Assembly: GCA_023846275.1 (NCBI GenBank)
Contig: CM043871.1
Location: 35,308,578-35,372,577, forward strand
Length of the DNA: 64,000 bases
Reading direction: 5' to 3'
From: Vanilla planifolia
Lineage: Eukaryota; Streptophyta; Magnoliopsida; Asparagales; Orchidaceae
The position numbers and the translations under genes are program-made. Below the pieces are notes generated by a model. It searched no databases. It saw only the letters and a program-made list of their open reading frames with translations, and had not been told where the DNA came from. Below, in pieces: positions 1 through 13,615 of the stretch. Numbering within the stretch: position 1 is the first letter of the stretch; each line of letters opens with the position of its first letter.

Positions 1-579
1 GTTCATTAAAGTACTTTCAAGAAACTTTAAAAAGGAGATTATGTATTAATACATATTTGTCTTAAGTGATATGTCCACTTGGTTGACTTTGGAGGATATT
101 TAAAGACTTGCACCATATCTCTTGACTATTTTGAATTTAACTATGCAAAATTATTGGTTAAGAGAGCTAATGCAACACACCAAGGGTGTTAGATAAATCT
201 AAAACAACCCAAAACACAAGATATCTCATTTAGTCACAGTTTGTAGACTTAACCGTAGACAAGAGTTTACAATGGATTAATGTAGAATTTTTTAATTAGT
301 ATTTTAATTAATTAATTAATGAGTATAATAGATCATATATAAGACTTGTAAAATCATTTAGTGCTTTTAGTTATTTCTATTTATTATTACAGATGTTTTG
401 ATCTTTTTACTTTTGGTAGGTTTTATAATATTTAAGCATGCAAATGAATAGAGAACAGATGATTTTGGATTATCATTATGTTTTATAGCAAATATGGTTT
501 CTCTTCATGTATGCATTAAGAGCCTAGGCTATAATCTATGATTCTTCTAGTTACAATCTTTGAATGTCTAAATTACAAT
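1..579. other. AT-rich intergenic sequence
   Basis: No coding region, RNA gene or clear repeat is visible. It may be the decayed continuation of the copia fossil that follows, but I see no diagnostic motif. Confidence 0.4.
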
Positions 580-3500
580 TTAAATACTTTACCACATTTT
601 CTAAAGCCTCTTCAATAGTCTTAGGTTTAATTTCAAATGAAAAAACTAAATCGATCATACTTTCCTTGGTGATGATCAAGTTTGAACTTTACTAGAAGGG
701 TCACAAATTATTACTTCTTTTCGATGTGATTTCTTGTAAATTAAGTCTTTTGGCAACACTTATAATTGTTCATTTGAATCGAACAACTTGTTTGAATCTT
801 AATTATTTCTTTGACATTTAAGTATGCACCTTTTAAGATAATTTTTTGAATTCATCAAGATTATCTAAATCGCATTCTTTTCTAATAAGATTGATTTTCA
901 AAGTTTATATGAATTGATTCTTCAATCAAATTCTTATTAAATACACTATAAATTTTGTTATAGGATGAATATCCTAAAAAAATATTCTCATCAAATTTGA
1001 GATCAAAGTTTTCTAAATGTTATGGTTTAGGATAAAGGATCTACACCCAAAAACTTTGAAACAAGATATCTTAAAGTTTACTATTGCTCCAAAGCTCATA
1101 TAGAGTTTTCTTAAACAAGTGCTTAATAGAAGTTCTAGTTTGATTATAACAAATGATGTTAATCATCACAACATAAAAAACTTTGGATAAAAAAAACTCA
1201 TTAAACATGATTCTGGCTATTTTTGAAAATGTTCTATTCTTTTTTTCTATCACATCATTTTATTGAAAAATATATAATAAAGAAAAAGTATGCTTAGTTC
1301 TTAATTTTTCATTAAGATAATAAAAATTTATATTCTTAAATTTTTTTCCATGATCACTTTAAATTCTTAAGATCTCTAAACTTTCTAGCTAATTCCTTAA
1401 TACTATCAAAGGTCTTATTTTTCCTAATTAAAAATAGGTCTCATGTAAATTTTGAATAGTCATCTATGATTACTGTTTCATATTTCTTATCTCCTAAGCT
1501 AATAACTTATATTGGATCAAAGATATCTACATGAATTAGCTCTAATGGCCCATAAGTCACAACCTCTTTGACAAGTTTGAATGAAGACCATGTATTCCTC
1601 TTTGGCATGAATCACAAACTAAATCTATTTAGAAATCTAAGATTAGCAAACCACTAACTAGTTTCATTCTTGATTTGATTATTTCCTTAATTATTTTCAA
1701 ACCTATGTGACCTAATCTATTATGTCAAAGTCTAAATGCTTCAACTTAGGTTTTGAGGCAAATCCTCTTTCAATGTGCCATTAAGGTCAATCACATAAAC
1801 ATTATCATTTTTATAACCTATAAAGATTACTTTCTCATCCTTTTTAACAAGGTAATATAGAAAAAATATATCATAAATCTTATCAAATATGTGGTTAAGA
1901 TTTAAAATATTATGTTTAAGATCATCTACTAAAAAGACTTTATCCATAAGAAACCTAATCTTTTTCTTGAAATTGTCATCTAAAGTCATCACTCTATCTT
2001 TTATCTTTAATGTTATGATCTATTTGAGTCTTTGGTCACATGCCTTGAACACTCGTTGTCCAAGTATCATTTGTCTCTATCATGACCAATTCAATGGCAT
2101 ATCTACACACAACGTTCAAGTTTTAGGTGTAAGCTCTCAAATACTTTTGGTTCTCCTAAATATAAACAAAGTTGGCTAAGGTTCATAGGAATCTAGAAGA
2201 ACTTTAAATTATGTTATTTAAAAGATATTTTAACTTGACATACATATGAGACGTCTTAATTTGTTAAAATGATAAAGCATTATGTACAACATTCATAAAC
2301 CTATAGAATCTTTTAAACGATTATCTAGTATTACAATTCCTACTATCATTGTAAGATATCTTCCAAGCATGAACATAAAAAGTATTTGTTCATACATATG
2401 TAGCATGTGAGAAAGGTAAAGCATTTGAACTATCATGTAAATCATGTGGCCTTATAGACGTTTTTTATCTAAAAAACTTTAGCTCTCAATGCAACATTAT
2501 GTTTACAAATAGAATAAGCATTGACAACTGCATTCTTTTATATTAGATTTAGAAACTTTTTTCTTTTTTAAGATGTTCACATAAGCTCACATAATTATTA
2601 TGATTTCTCTTTAAAAATTCATAAGATGCATAGAGATCAATCAATTCTTAGTTTTTAAACTCACTCTTTTTTCAACAAAAAATACTTGTTTTTCATTGCA
2701 TTGTATTCATCAAATAATTTTGAAATAGTTTCTTCTAAATCACCATAAAAGATATCTAAATCATGTACCAATCCTAGCTCTAGTCTAGCTAATTGTGTTA
2801 TGTCATCAAGCATATATTTACCTCTTTATGAGTCTTATTCCTCTGAGTCACTCCATGTAACAACCATGATCTTTTTTCTTTTTGGACTTTTCATTATCAC
2901 ACTTGGAAGATGTGCGTCAAGGCTTATTGCATCCATAACAAGCCTTCCATTTGTTCTTCTTTTCGTATTTTTCCTCTTTTTCATTTGTTTCATTTTCTAC
3001 TCATGAGCTATAATAGATTCAATAAACAAGAGAGCAAGTATTTAAGTTCAACTCCAAGATGGCTGTGACCTCAACATTCCATTGCTTAAATATGGTCTTT
3101 AAGATTTTGCTCACTAATTCATTATTAATAAAATGCTTGTTAAGAGATTAAAGATCATTTATGATATTAATAAAATGATTAAATATTTTAGAAACAATTT
3201 CATTATTCATGGTTCATAGTTTATATTCAAGAATTAAAACATTTATTCTAGAAGTACAAACATTATTGTTCCCTTTAATAATAACAAATATAAGTTTTTG
3301 ACTTAATTTAAAAATATAATGTATACAAATTGAGTTATATAAGATCAATTTTTACAAATCTCTATTCGTATAATTTTTCTTTAAAATGATCTTTAATTCT
3401 TTGACTTGGTGAGTGAATATTTTTCTTTTCAAGCCATCATGGTTCTTTAATTTTATTGCTAATTCCCTTCACAAGTTGAAAGTTTTGTCAACATCACTAA

Positions 3501-3720
3501 GGTCTTAAGCTTTTCTTAAGTAATCACTTAGCATATTTTGAGCTTCATTTGAGTTTGGCTTGAGCTTTTACTGATATTGTTTAAACTCTTAATCACTCCT
3601 AAGCTCTTTCTAAGACATAATTTTTATATAATTTAAGTATACTAGACAATCTTATTAATAACTTATTTAATTAATATTATTGTTATCAAAATTTAATATT
3701 GATTTATTATGCTCATGAGG
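580..3720 (-). mobile_element. Ty1/copia retrotransposon fossil A
   Basis: On the minus strand, stretches read like the copia polyprotein in the expected order. A gag-like region lies around 2.5-3.6 kb, a GAG-pre-integrase-like part around 1.74-1.99 kb, and integrase around 1.07-1.25 kb with a recognisable 'KNRTFSKIARIMFNE' and 'TLYELW' signature. The segment that usually joins integrase to reverse transcriptase follows at about 0.85-1.05 kb. The element is heavily decayed with many breaks. No matching LTR pair was identified, so both ends are approximate. The degree of decay suggests an old insertion. Confidence 0.75.
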
Positions 3721-5499
3721 CACACTACTAAGGGACCCTTAAGCTTTCTCAATTGCTACTCTTACTCCATCTATGTAGCTTCTGAGTACCCATTAGCTAG
3801 ATTATGCATGCTCCTCCCAAGCGAGTGGCCTTGATATTGGAAATCTCCACACATCCTAATCCTACGTGTCTTATCTGTCCTATGCTACATGCACCTGGTA
3901 CAACCAGGTTTTAGGAGAAAGAAGTTGTATTTGTCCAACATTTAACATAATCTTCTCCCCACTTATTATGAAGCATAGGCAACCTATACATCTCTTTCTT
4001 GTCTCTCTACAAATCTTTCAAGAAGAAAACCTTAAGACCAAGCTATACTTTATGACCAACTTTTGTGAGGATGAAAGCCCTAATATATTTTTATACAAAT
4101 TTGATTTGACAATAGAGATGCACATACTATCAAACACTATTCACTATTGTATCTTCTATTTCTTTCTAGTAGACTTCACCAAAAGTTGTTTCCTCCAAAA
4201 GTCAATTGATTACCCCTTTCAAAACCTTCTATAAAGAGATCAACCTCTCTACCACTATCTTAAATTGTTTGACACCAAAGTACATTTGAGTCAAATTGAA
4301 TGCCCAATCATATCTTATGCATGGTCTTAGGTAGTTTCATGGACCTAGGCATGTTAACCAAGTCTCTCTCCATGGCTCACCCACCAACCCACTAGGCGAT
4401 GTAAATTGACTCCAAGGAAGATTTAGTGAAAAAGCTCATAAAGCACAAGCTTCTGTTTCAAGTGATTGACCACTACTCCAATAAGAAGAACTTGTCCCAT
4501 TGGTCCTCTCGAAAGATAGCCTCCAAAACTCTCTTCTTCCCTTGGGATCAAATAAAATTTGTTTATATTAGATGCCTTTAAGACAAATGCACAAGCAAAG
4601 TAACTAATACAAACTTACTCAAAAATCTTAAATCAAAATTTGATGCACTAAAGGACAAGTGGTCTAGAAACTCACTACCATCATTGTTAACTTACAATAC
4701 CACACCATGCTTAACGACTAGGGAAAGGTCCCTACTCATTAGTCTATGGGAGTAATGTTTTAGTCTTAAATATCTCTCATTCAATTACAATCATCTTGAA
4801 AAAAATGAGAAACATAACTTGCAATCCTCTCGTGTTGCCAAAGTTGATGCAACCCATCACGCTTGCCCTCACATAGATGCCTATTGAAGGTGACGAACAA
4901 TAACAGTTCAAAATGGTAATGCATGATAGAACGCTACACTACATAGAACATATGTACAAAAAAATTAAAAATACGTTTTATTAAAAACATTTTATCAAAA
5001 ACATAAAACAATAAACTAATTGAAACTTCATACATAGCTAAAACATAGAATAGTCTTAAACATGTAAAACAAATGTTATTATTAACACAACAAAAGCAAT
5101 GTGTACAATTAAAGTTATAATTATATCACTCATAATAGTTACTCTCTCGTTCTATCACTCCCATTGAATGGTGTCTAATGAACCTAAAAAAGTGAAAAAT
5201 AAACAAAGAACTCGTTAGGTAAAACAATACTTAATAAATTATTACATAATAAATCTTCAACATAAAAATCCCAACAATATGCTAAAAGAACTATAAGAAC
5301 AAGGAATAAACACATAATAAGCAAATAACTTCTTGAGGTGAGCATTGTTTCATAGTTGATCACCCAACCAAAGATCTTCATATTGATACCAGTACAAGCC
5401 TGATATGCTACCTGACCAAGTTTAGCCACCCATTGCATGATATAAGTTAGAAGCAATGCAAACAACTCCTTTTCACCTAGCTACCAAAGAAGCTTTTGC
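3721..5499. other. Unassigned intergenic sequence, possible retroelement debris
   Basis: It is slightly less AT-rich than its surroundings, especially at 3.75-4.9 kb, and has short open stretches on both strands. None matches a family I recognise. Its position between copia and gypsy fossils makes retroelement debris the likeliest content, but no motif proves it. Confidence 0.3.
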
Positions 5500-8400
5500 T
5501 AATGGCTAAGATGAGGGTATGTCATTACAAAGATTTTGATCAAGCAAAAATAGATACTTCCAAGCAGGTAGTTCAGCCAATCAAAGCCAAAGAGAATGAT
5601 CTTCAAGGCAAAGGCCACAAGGGTTTAAAGGAAAGCTTAAAGATTATTTGTAGCCTTTCATGGCTTTGAATGTTTCTGATAACTTGTACAAGTTCTCATG
5701 ACTATTTCGTTTCTTAAAAATAATTGAATATTGTTGAAATGAGCCCATGATGTCAAACATTTAAGTTGGACAAAAAATTGAATGATAGTTGTTTATAGAT
5801 TAAAGCAAAATAGACTTATCTATGCAGCTATCTTAAATGCTCATAGAAGTTTCTTCAAGGCTTGCTTCGTTGCAAATGATGATGTTCATCAGCAAGCTAT
5901 GTTCTACAGTCATCCTTTGAAAATACAACCTTCCTTGATTAGATCATGACAAGGACAAACAAATAATTGGTAGATCCTCTTTGCAGAACAGCCAAGGCTG
6001 AGCTAATGCATTAAGAAAATGACAGATATCGAGCAAGTGCATTGAATGAATTCATAAGAAACCAAATAGTCCATGTCAACGACATATGAGATTGCAAAAT
6101 AATGGTCATCCCACGACAACATAGTATGCTATGACATGGAAAAGTTATGGTCATCCCATGCTTCTTACCCTATTCTATGCAGCAGTTTACCTTTTTGACT
6201 TGTGAGCTAATTCAAATCACTTCATTCTCAAGTGGAAGTCAAGGTGACAAATAAGTAACCTAACACATGAATACACATGCTCCTATGCCACAAACAACTA
6301 TTGTCAAACTCAAATGGGGACAATGACATCAAAATATGCATTCCCATTAGTACACATCATAAGATATGTTTGCCTTAAATAGATTGGGCAAAAAAAATCA
6401 GTAACCTTCCAACTTTTCCAACTCAATCAGCTACCAAAATAGTGATGTATTTAAGTACAACTATATGATAAATTAGATGATTTCACGACGAGAGTTCAGT
6501 TTAGTCCACTTGAATGGATAAACATATGCATCTATTGGGAAACTCATGCGTCAAGAAATTAACCATACTCATAAGGGTATGGATTTATTTAACTCATTTG
6601 AGCACATGAAGTCTACCTTGAGTTAATTTACACTTTGAAAGGATTAGCCTTTCATAAGTGTTGCCATCAAGTTTGATATATTAAAGTATCCAATTAAAAT
6701 TCTATCAACAATAACCCTGATAGGAATTGATTCCCTAGTACTTCATTTTGTAGCATTATCGTTGCTCAAATAGCTTAGTCAATTCACTCAAAACTCAAGA
6801 CAAAGTACCAAGCCTATTCACTTAAGTTTCGTCCAAGTCAATGATTGAAAGGAATTCCTAATGCATGTAAATGAATATTATATTTGCAATGCGTTTAATT
6901 ATGAAAACATGATACATCATCTACAAAAAACACAAATCACACAGACTATGTTAGCAGTGGCATTCAAATGTAGATACAAAACTTGATTCTCAAGACATTA
7001 ACACGTCTTTACGTAATTGTTGTGGAGCCACCTTAGTATCATAACTGCCCCATGGATTAGATAAGAATTCGAGGATAGATTAAGCTCATCTGAGTTGCAC
7101 AATTTGAGGGAGCATGGTTCCGATTATGAAGGGATGCCAACATAGATGAGCCCTAACAAGAGTGTAGCAAAAGAGACAAGCTCGAATGACATGAAGGTTC
7201 TATTGAAGCAAGCAAAGATTCACACAAAAGGTATGATTATATCTCAAACACCAAACTAAAATAAGATGATCCTCACTCTATGTATGTAAGAGCTCATAGC
7301 CATCTTCAGTTTGCATCACAAATAATTTGGTCTGTCACAAAAACCTTCATTCTACTGAAGTTCGAAGTTGACACGTACTTCCTCATTGTTAGCGCTATGC
7401 TCAGGAAGGATATGAGGATTAATTATTGTTGCATCCAATAGTTTGGATGATTAATAGTACGAATATGGCATTTGGGCATACATTGGCATAGGCTAGTATG
7501 TCATGATAAAGAGTATGCAAATAACAACTTGTGATCTTCTTTACAGATAGATTTTTGCTCAAGGAATGATTGCCACACTCTCTTGAATAAACATTGAAGA
7601 ATCAATCAAAGATAAGACTTCCAATAAAGCTTTCCTTCTAGAACATTTCAAATAAGGTGTCATTTAATCCTTAAGCCTAATCTTTAAGAAAGGCTTTGAA
7701 AGGATCAATCCACTAAAGACTCTTCTTGACTTCTAAGACTAAAGTATCTTTGACTTTTAAAATTGGCTCTAAGAAATGGGGCATCCCCATACCCCAAATT
7801 TTGCTAAAAAATTAGTTTATTGATTTTGATATTAAAGAATCTAAGAGATCTCAACGTTTTCAGATTTCTTCATTAGAGAATAAGCATCATTATAACTTCA
7901 TTATGACGTCTATGTCAAAAATGCCCTATATTTGGTTTACATCCAATTGCAAATCACTAAAGATATTAATAATCTCTACCTTGACACTTCAGCCAAATCT
8001 AAGACCAATCAAAGGTACCTCATATTTGGCTTGATTATTATAATAGCAAAAGTTATTCTATTGTATAGTTGAGCATTACCTTCTTTGGACTCATGATATG
8101 AATTTGCTATTGTTACTTTTGTTCTCCAAATTCCCCAATGAAAAATATAGACCACTAATATGTACTTAAAGATTCAAGATAACTTCATAAGTTTTGCCTT
8201 CATCCATGAAGTTTACCAAGACATAGGATATGCAAAAATGCAAAAAGAACATAATGAAATTTATGCTCACAGAGTTTGATGACCAATTAGTTTACGATAT
8301 CATTTTGACCTCAACTAAATGCACGATAAGTTGAAGTGGTTTTTCCATCACACTATTGATAATACTACCTTAAATGTGTGGGTTTAAGAAATCATTTTGA

Positions 8401-9000
8401 TATTAGAAGAGCTAGACTTGGAAAAGGATACCAAAGTTCAACATCCTTAAGACTATGGCTAACCTAATACATCTGCTTTTGGAGGTTAATTTTCTCTAGA
8501 TAAAAACAAAAAAACAACAAAATTAGTTGTGGTAGAATAGGGACTATCAAGAATACGACATTGAAAAAGATAATTTTTGATCTTCTAGAATTTCTTCCTG
8601 CATTTATCAGTCTAGCAAAAATCAATCTTGTCATCAGCCTTTGAATCCTCATTAAGAAGTGAATCTTTCCCAACTAACCTTTAAACCTTGTGTATTTTGA
8701 GAGATCACAAATCCAATAAATCATTCACTTCATATTAATTTGCTTGAATTTCTCTTAGACCATACAATCCAAGAATTTGATAGTAGCATCTTCCAAAGTG
8801 TACTTTAATGCCTTCGACAAGTCTTGCAAATCTCTCTTCTTTGAGGTGAGCCAAGAATGCCCTACATTCGACTAATAAATCATCAACCTTTGCCTCGAGA
8901 TTTCTATACCACTGATTGATAAAAAACATATTAATCATTTCTTAAGAAGTGGCCTCAACTTTTTTTTTCAACTCAAAGGACATGACTTGTAACAAAAAGT
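5500..9000 (-). mobile_element. Ty3/gypsy retrotransposon fossil C
   Basis: A minus-strand stretch at 8735-8938 reads like the end of a gypsy reverse transcriptase ('RNLEAKVDDLLVECRAFLAH' followed by a GIK...FG...LG pattern). A stretch at about 7.93-8.09 kb reads like the plant gypsy RNase H ('NNQAKYEVPLIGLRFG', then a 'FSDLQLDVNQI'-type block). The order RT then RNase H along the minus strand fits the family. Integrase would be expected at lower coordinates but is too decayed to place. The element has many breaks and is old. Its ends are estimates. Confidence 0.65.
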
Positions 9001-9999
9001 ACCAAAATACATATTGAATGATATTCTTATCATACTTCGTCATTTAATCTAATGACAGCCAATCAAGCAAATGAATCACTAAGATCATTTATTCAAAATA
9101 GAGGAAATGAATCCTTAGGATAAATTTACTTGAGATGTGTGACATCCACGTACATATAAGATTTGCCTCTACTCTTTTTTACAATATGATATATTTTAGT
9201 CAATGAAGATAACAAAATAGTCGACTACATGGCTTTTAACATTATCACACAAGAATGAACTCAGGTTTTTAACTAACTTGGCAAAAGGAACCAAGGGGTA
9301 GTTGGATTATGAAACAAGGAACCTATTAGATATAATGAACCTTTTTAAAAAAATGTCTCTATTGGCATGAATAAGACTCCATTTATATATGTGCATATGT
9401 ATTTATTTAAAAAATATGTCTACTCTTAGATCAAACTCTCTATTCCTCTCCTTATCAAATTTTAAATTTCTATTTCAATTCCTTTTTGTAGGTAGCCAAA
9501 CCTACATATTTTTTTGAGCAAGCTTGAGATGACCATGTTTGTAATTTTTCGAATTATTGTACTTATGTATTATTGGTATCTTGATTAATTGAGTCAATGT
9601 TTTGAATTTTGATCGAAAAGAATAAAATATCATCAATTGCGTGTTGTAAAATGTATTGGTTGCAAAGTATTTGAAGGTTAGGAATGAGCTTATTTTTGGA
9701 AAGAGCACATTACGAGGAATTTATTGGTTATTGGTATGTGGTTTGTAGTTTTGAAAGTCAAATAGATTTGTTTCGAGTTGTTTGAAATAAGGGAAATTAA
9801 AGGATTTTTTTTTTAAGCTATTGATTTCCTTTTTAAGTCCCTTTTTAATCAAGCAACCGAATTGTCTTTCCTTTAATTGACTAAGGGGTAAATTAGTCAT
9901 TTTGATCTCAACCACTATCTAAATGTTATCTTGGGATTAGAAGCAAACGGAGTGTCTTTTCTTGCAAATCTATGAAATATTTGACATAAATTCGAATTA
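9001..9999. other. AT-rich intergenic sequence
   Basis: No gene is recognised. Short open stretches near 9.5-9.9 kb show no family resemblance and have the base composition of the surrounding non-coding DNA. Confidence 0.35.
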
Positions 10000-11100
10000 C
10001 ATAAATAAGGTAATCTCGAGAGCTAACCAAGTGGAGAACAAGTTGAAGATTAGTCCACCCATTATTTAGCCGATGAATGAAGAAGAGGATAGGGTACTTC
10101 CTTTAGAATTATTGGAATCTGTCGCCTAGATAGTTCATTAACACTCCTCTTAATACTTCACATGAAGAGGTTCAGTGCTAGTGTGGTGCTTGTTCATGGA
10201 CCATTGCCTTCTTGTTGGAGATATCAGCTATCATACTAAATATTGCAAATATTGTATGCATGGAATACTCTATTAAAGTTTAGAGTCTATTATTGAGCAG
10301 CCCTTGATGGAGGCCCTCCTCCAAGTGTTCAAAACTAAGAATAATGATGGAAGATCCACCTCAACTCAGAAGAATATCAATGATAATGCCAATGGAGTTG
10401 GTTGCAATCCTTCAACTTTTGTTAAGGTTGTCCAAAACGTTGAGGGAAATACACTTTCTAACATTATATATGTCACTTTTGGAGTAAAATAGTTGTACTC
10501 AGGATATTCAATCATAAAATCCATTGATTCTATATTTGTTGCAGATGCTATAAAAAGACAAAATGGCACAATACTAATTACTTAATGGGCCTAAGGACAC
10601 CCCAATAATCCTTATGACAATGTCATGGCCATCATTGGCTAGATTTCAGACATTAAAGTTAGGAGGATGGTGGTCAATATTGGAAGCTCTAATATCACCA
10701 CTTTCTTTGTGCATTTGAGAAGATATAGATTATGAGAGATTATTTTATTTCCTAACTAAATCTCTCACCAATCTCCAATAACACCATGTGACCAAAAAGA
10801 TGGCAACTTCCACTTATGCCCAAAATAGATGAAGGATCAAGCTTGCATTTGACAAATTTATTGGATGTAAATGACATTTCCTCCTATAGTGTGATATTCA
10901 GGAAACCAAAATTTCACAAGTTCAATATTACTAGCTCAATATCTCATCTATGCATCATTATATCCAATTTTATCAAGTGTCTTGAGCAATCAACGAAGTG
11001 CCATCAAAATAGATATCTCCCAAAAAAACTTTTAATTTGGATTATAACAAATGCAAAGCTAATCAAAACCCCTAGAAGAACAAGTTGATTTCTCCAATAA
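10000..11100 (+). mobile_element. Ty3/gypsy gag-protease fragment (fossil D)
   Basis: On the plus strand around 10.58-10.72 kb the sequence reads like the region around the retropepsin active site of plant gypsy elements (an 'NPYDNVMAIIG' block, then 'VRRMVVNIGSSN'). A 'YHTKYCKYCMHG'-like zinc-knuckle remnant lies upstream near 10.23-10.27 kb. It is opposite in strand to fossil C, so it is a separate insertion. It is broken and the ends are approximate. Confidence 0.5.
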
Positions 11101-12021
11101 ACTTTTAACAAAAAATGTATTTTCAATGCCACTTGATGCTATTAAAGTTGCAACTATTTCGATTGAGCGAAAATGATTAACTGAAAACAATTATTGTATT
11201 CAAGTTGAACTAAACTTGACAATTTGAAGTTCCAAGTGATAGTTGCTTGCTCAAACATGACACATTACCAGGTTTGCTTTACAATGATGAATAATTATTA
11301 AATATGAACATAGGGCAACATGAAAATATCTAAACTATGGAATACAATGGTCAGAAATGGTGTATTACTTCAATTCCTCTTTCCCTTGCTAAAATCCCGG
11401 TTACAATTTCATGGCTTTCCATTAAAATTCCATGACTTCCATAGGTTTTTAGTGATTTATAGACTTTTTCCATCAGTGACTTGAAAAGATTCAAAGTAGC
11501 AAGGCTAAGCCTATAAATTACTATTAAGTTTCCTGCTAAAATTTATTTAATATTCTGGATCTTATGCCCTAGTTTTTTCAAGATTTAGTTTGCATATCCA
11601 TACTAAAGCTTTGCATGGATAAATTAGTTCACCTGGGGCCTTAAACTGAAAATCAATTCTGTACACTATAAGTGAATTGTAGCCTGGGTGTTTCAATATA
11701 TAGTGTATATTGGCCCGTGGACATGCATACACATGTTGGCAATGTATCATGTGATACTGATGCAACATCAAACAACAGCATAGTGTTCCAGCATGGCAAA
11801 ACAAAATCTGTGTTGCAATTGTGATGAAATCCAAATCAAACTGCTAAAACAATGATATGAAAAGAGAATGTTTTCTATGATGGGTATTTTCCAATCTAAA
11901 CAGTTCCTCCTATATATTATGCCAAGCAATAACATTAGGGATTAGGGATAAGACAAAACAGAAGTTGTTCTCACCATTGTAAGACAACTTAGGAAGCAGC
12001 ACACCACTGTATCATCATCTT
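11101..12021. other. Intergenic and 3' flank of the CHMP1 gene
   Basis: No independent gene is seen. The part next to 12022 should hold the 3' untranslated region and poly(A) signals of the minus-strand CHMP1 gene. I could not fix the cleavage site. Confidence 0.4.
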
Positions 12022-12633
12022 CTAACCCCTGGCCTTGAGTTCCGCAAGGCGCCTGGAGAGATCATCTTCATCAACCTTCTCCTTCTCCTTGGTGGGGATG
12101 GCATGGGCAGCTGGCTGGGGTAAACCAACGGATACCTCGAGGCCATAATCATCGGCAACCTGCTGCATGAGGCTGTTCACCTCGGTTTCAGGGGTAGAGA
12201 GACTAGTAGATCCGGCCATCGCTCCCTCCATGAACTCAGCCTGAACCTCCATATTGACAAACTGGCGCTCGAACTGGTCCATCGTCTCCGACATCTTCTG
12301 GAGATTCCCAGTGGCGAGAGCAGAGTCGAGGGCCTTGACGATGGACCCCATGGACTTCCCGATGACCTGCATCTTGGCCTGGGTGTCGAGACGGGCGACA
12401 ACCGCGTCGAGGCGGGAAGCGAGGCGGAGGTAGTTCATCTGCTCGCTGCGCTTGCGGATGGAGTTCTCCGCGTAGATCCTGGCGCCGTCCATGTTTCCCT
12501 TCTCGATCGCCTTCTTGACCTTGAGCTTCTCCGCCTTCTCCTCCTTCTCGCACTTGCGCGCCTGGCGCTGAAGGCTCTTCGAGGTGAATTTGAGCTCCAT
12601 GATCTGGTTCATCAGCCTCTCCGTGTTCCCCAT
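12022..12633 (-). CDS. CHMP1: CHMP1-type ESCRT-III protein (Did2/Vps46 family)
   Basis: This ESCRT-III accessory subunit acts on endosomal membranes. In the family it recruits the AAA-ATPase VPS4/SKD1 and its cofactors to disassemble ESCRT-III and complete sorting into multivesicular bodies; plant CHMP1 proteins are needed for sorting auxin carriers and for embryo development. The reading frame is uninterrupted, 203 residues, the usual length. It starts '[20 protein letters not shown]', followed by the basic, helical Snf7 core (residues about 5-170). A C-terminal MIM1 motif ([13 protein letters not shown], residues about 190-202) binds the MIT domain of VPS4. The coding region is GC-rich in an AT-rich setting. 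The start is chosen because the protein begins exactly as the family does, after a leader with the 'ttagggttt' sequence common near plant gene starts. I am very sure of the family; orthology to CHMP1A or CHMP1B is not resolved. Confidence 0.97.
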   Translation of the reverse strand: MGNTERLMNQIMELKFTSKSLQRQARKCEKEEKAEKLKVKKAIEKGNMDGARIYAENSIRKRSEQMNYLRLASRLDAVVARLDTQAKMQVIGKSMGSIVKALDSALATGNLQKMSETMDQFERQFVNMEVQAEFMEGAMAGSTSLSTPETEVNSLMQQVADDYGLEVSVGLPQPAAHAIPTKEKEKVDEDDLSRRLAELKARG

Positions 12634-12956
12634 TCTTTTGCTTCTCTTCGATCCGTAAGCGATTAGGGTTTTTCAACCTTTCGGATGGAGACGAAGGCAG
12701 TTTGGATGAGAATGGCCTGAATTTGGAGACCGGAGAGAAAAAAAAAAAGAAAAAAACTTTTTTAGCAAGAAAAATATGAGAAAACAATTTTTAAAAAAAT
12801 CATTAAGTAAATAAGAAGAATTTATTGTAAAAAATTCCATGCATCCACTAGTATTTCACAACAAATAAAATAATGGATAAAACCTATTAATTAAGTAGGA
12901 ATGAGAGAAAAACAATATAAAAAGAATTTAAAATATATTAAAATATTAAAAACTGA

Positions 12957-12961
<5 letters not shown>
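12634..12961 (-). promoter_or_regulatory. Leader and proximal promoter of CHMP1
   Basis: The first 100 bases upstream of the start are GC-richer and include a 'gattagggtttttcaacc' segment read on the minus strand, typical of plant 5' untranslated regions. Beyond it the sequence turns AT-rich and runs into the long (TA)n tract. No convincing TATA box was singled out. Confidence 0.4.

Positions 12962-13050
<89 letters not shown>
12962..13050. repeat. (TA)n microsatellite, about 88 bp
   Basis: An uninterrupted alternating TA tract, about 44 units, lying between the CHMP1 promoter and the GC-rich island. Its length is likely polymorphic. Confidence 0.97.
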
Positions 13051-13054
<4 letters not shown>

Positions 13055-13089
13055 AATTGATTTCAATTTTATTTTCCAAAATAACCTTA

Positions 13090-13615
13090 AAAAACCAAAT
13101 CGTCACTTCTCTCCCGGATTCAACCGGCGCCGCCGTTCCCAACCCATTCCGCCGCACCGCTATCGTATCATCAACCCACCGCCACCGCCTATATTGTCCA
13201 GCAACCAAGCCACCTTCCACCACTCCTCTCTGCCCGCGCTCTTCCGGTGACCTCACTTCGTCCTCACCGGCCCGTTTATTCAGTGCTCACTGCCCCAACC
13301 ACGAAACGCTCCCGCAACGTACACTCATCCTCCGCCTGGCCATTTAAGCTTTTCTCCACCCGCTTCTGAAACGTCTCTGTTGGCGGCTTTCTACACCGCC
13401 ATCGCCTTCTCAGTTGAGACTCCAGCTGCCTTTCATACGATTCCGGAACCCGCATCTTGCTTGCTGCGTGTAGCAACCCTTGAAGCTCCAAATCCGTGCA
13501 TCCCAACCACCTTCTTCTCTCCCGCATCTGCCCCATTTCTTCTGATTAGGGCCAAGCGGTCACCACCTTCGCTAGGGTTGGTAATGCTTTCCACTTTTGT
13601 CTCTGTGCTCATGAT
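13090..13615. other. GC-rich island of unknown content, possible gene fragment
   Basis: This island has gene-like base composition and abrupt borders with AT-rich DNA. On the minus strand an open stretch at 13276-13536 encodes 86 residues rich in Arg, Glu and Leu (starting 'MGQMRERRRWLGCTDLELQG'). On the plus strand, Ser/Pro/Ala-rich open stretches cover 13080-13347 and 13380-13634. I recognise no domain in any of them. It could be the first exon of a gene whose rest is lost, a captured gene fragment, or a leader and promoter. CHMP1 lies about 0.45 kb away and is transcribed away from it. Function is unknown. Confidence 0.35.

Noticed and set aside
12177-12787. Other open frames overlapping CHMP1
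   Set aside because: Arg/Ser/Pro-rich shadows of the CHMP1 reading frame.
12901-13347. Open frame encoding a long Tyr-Ile repeat
   Set aside because: Translation of the (TA)n microsatellite. The same applies to frames at 63205-63488.
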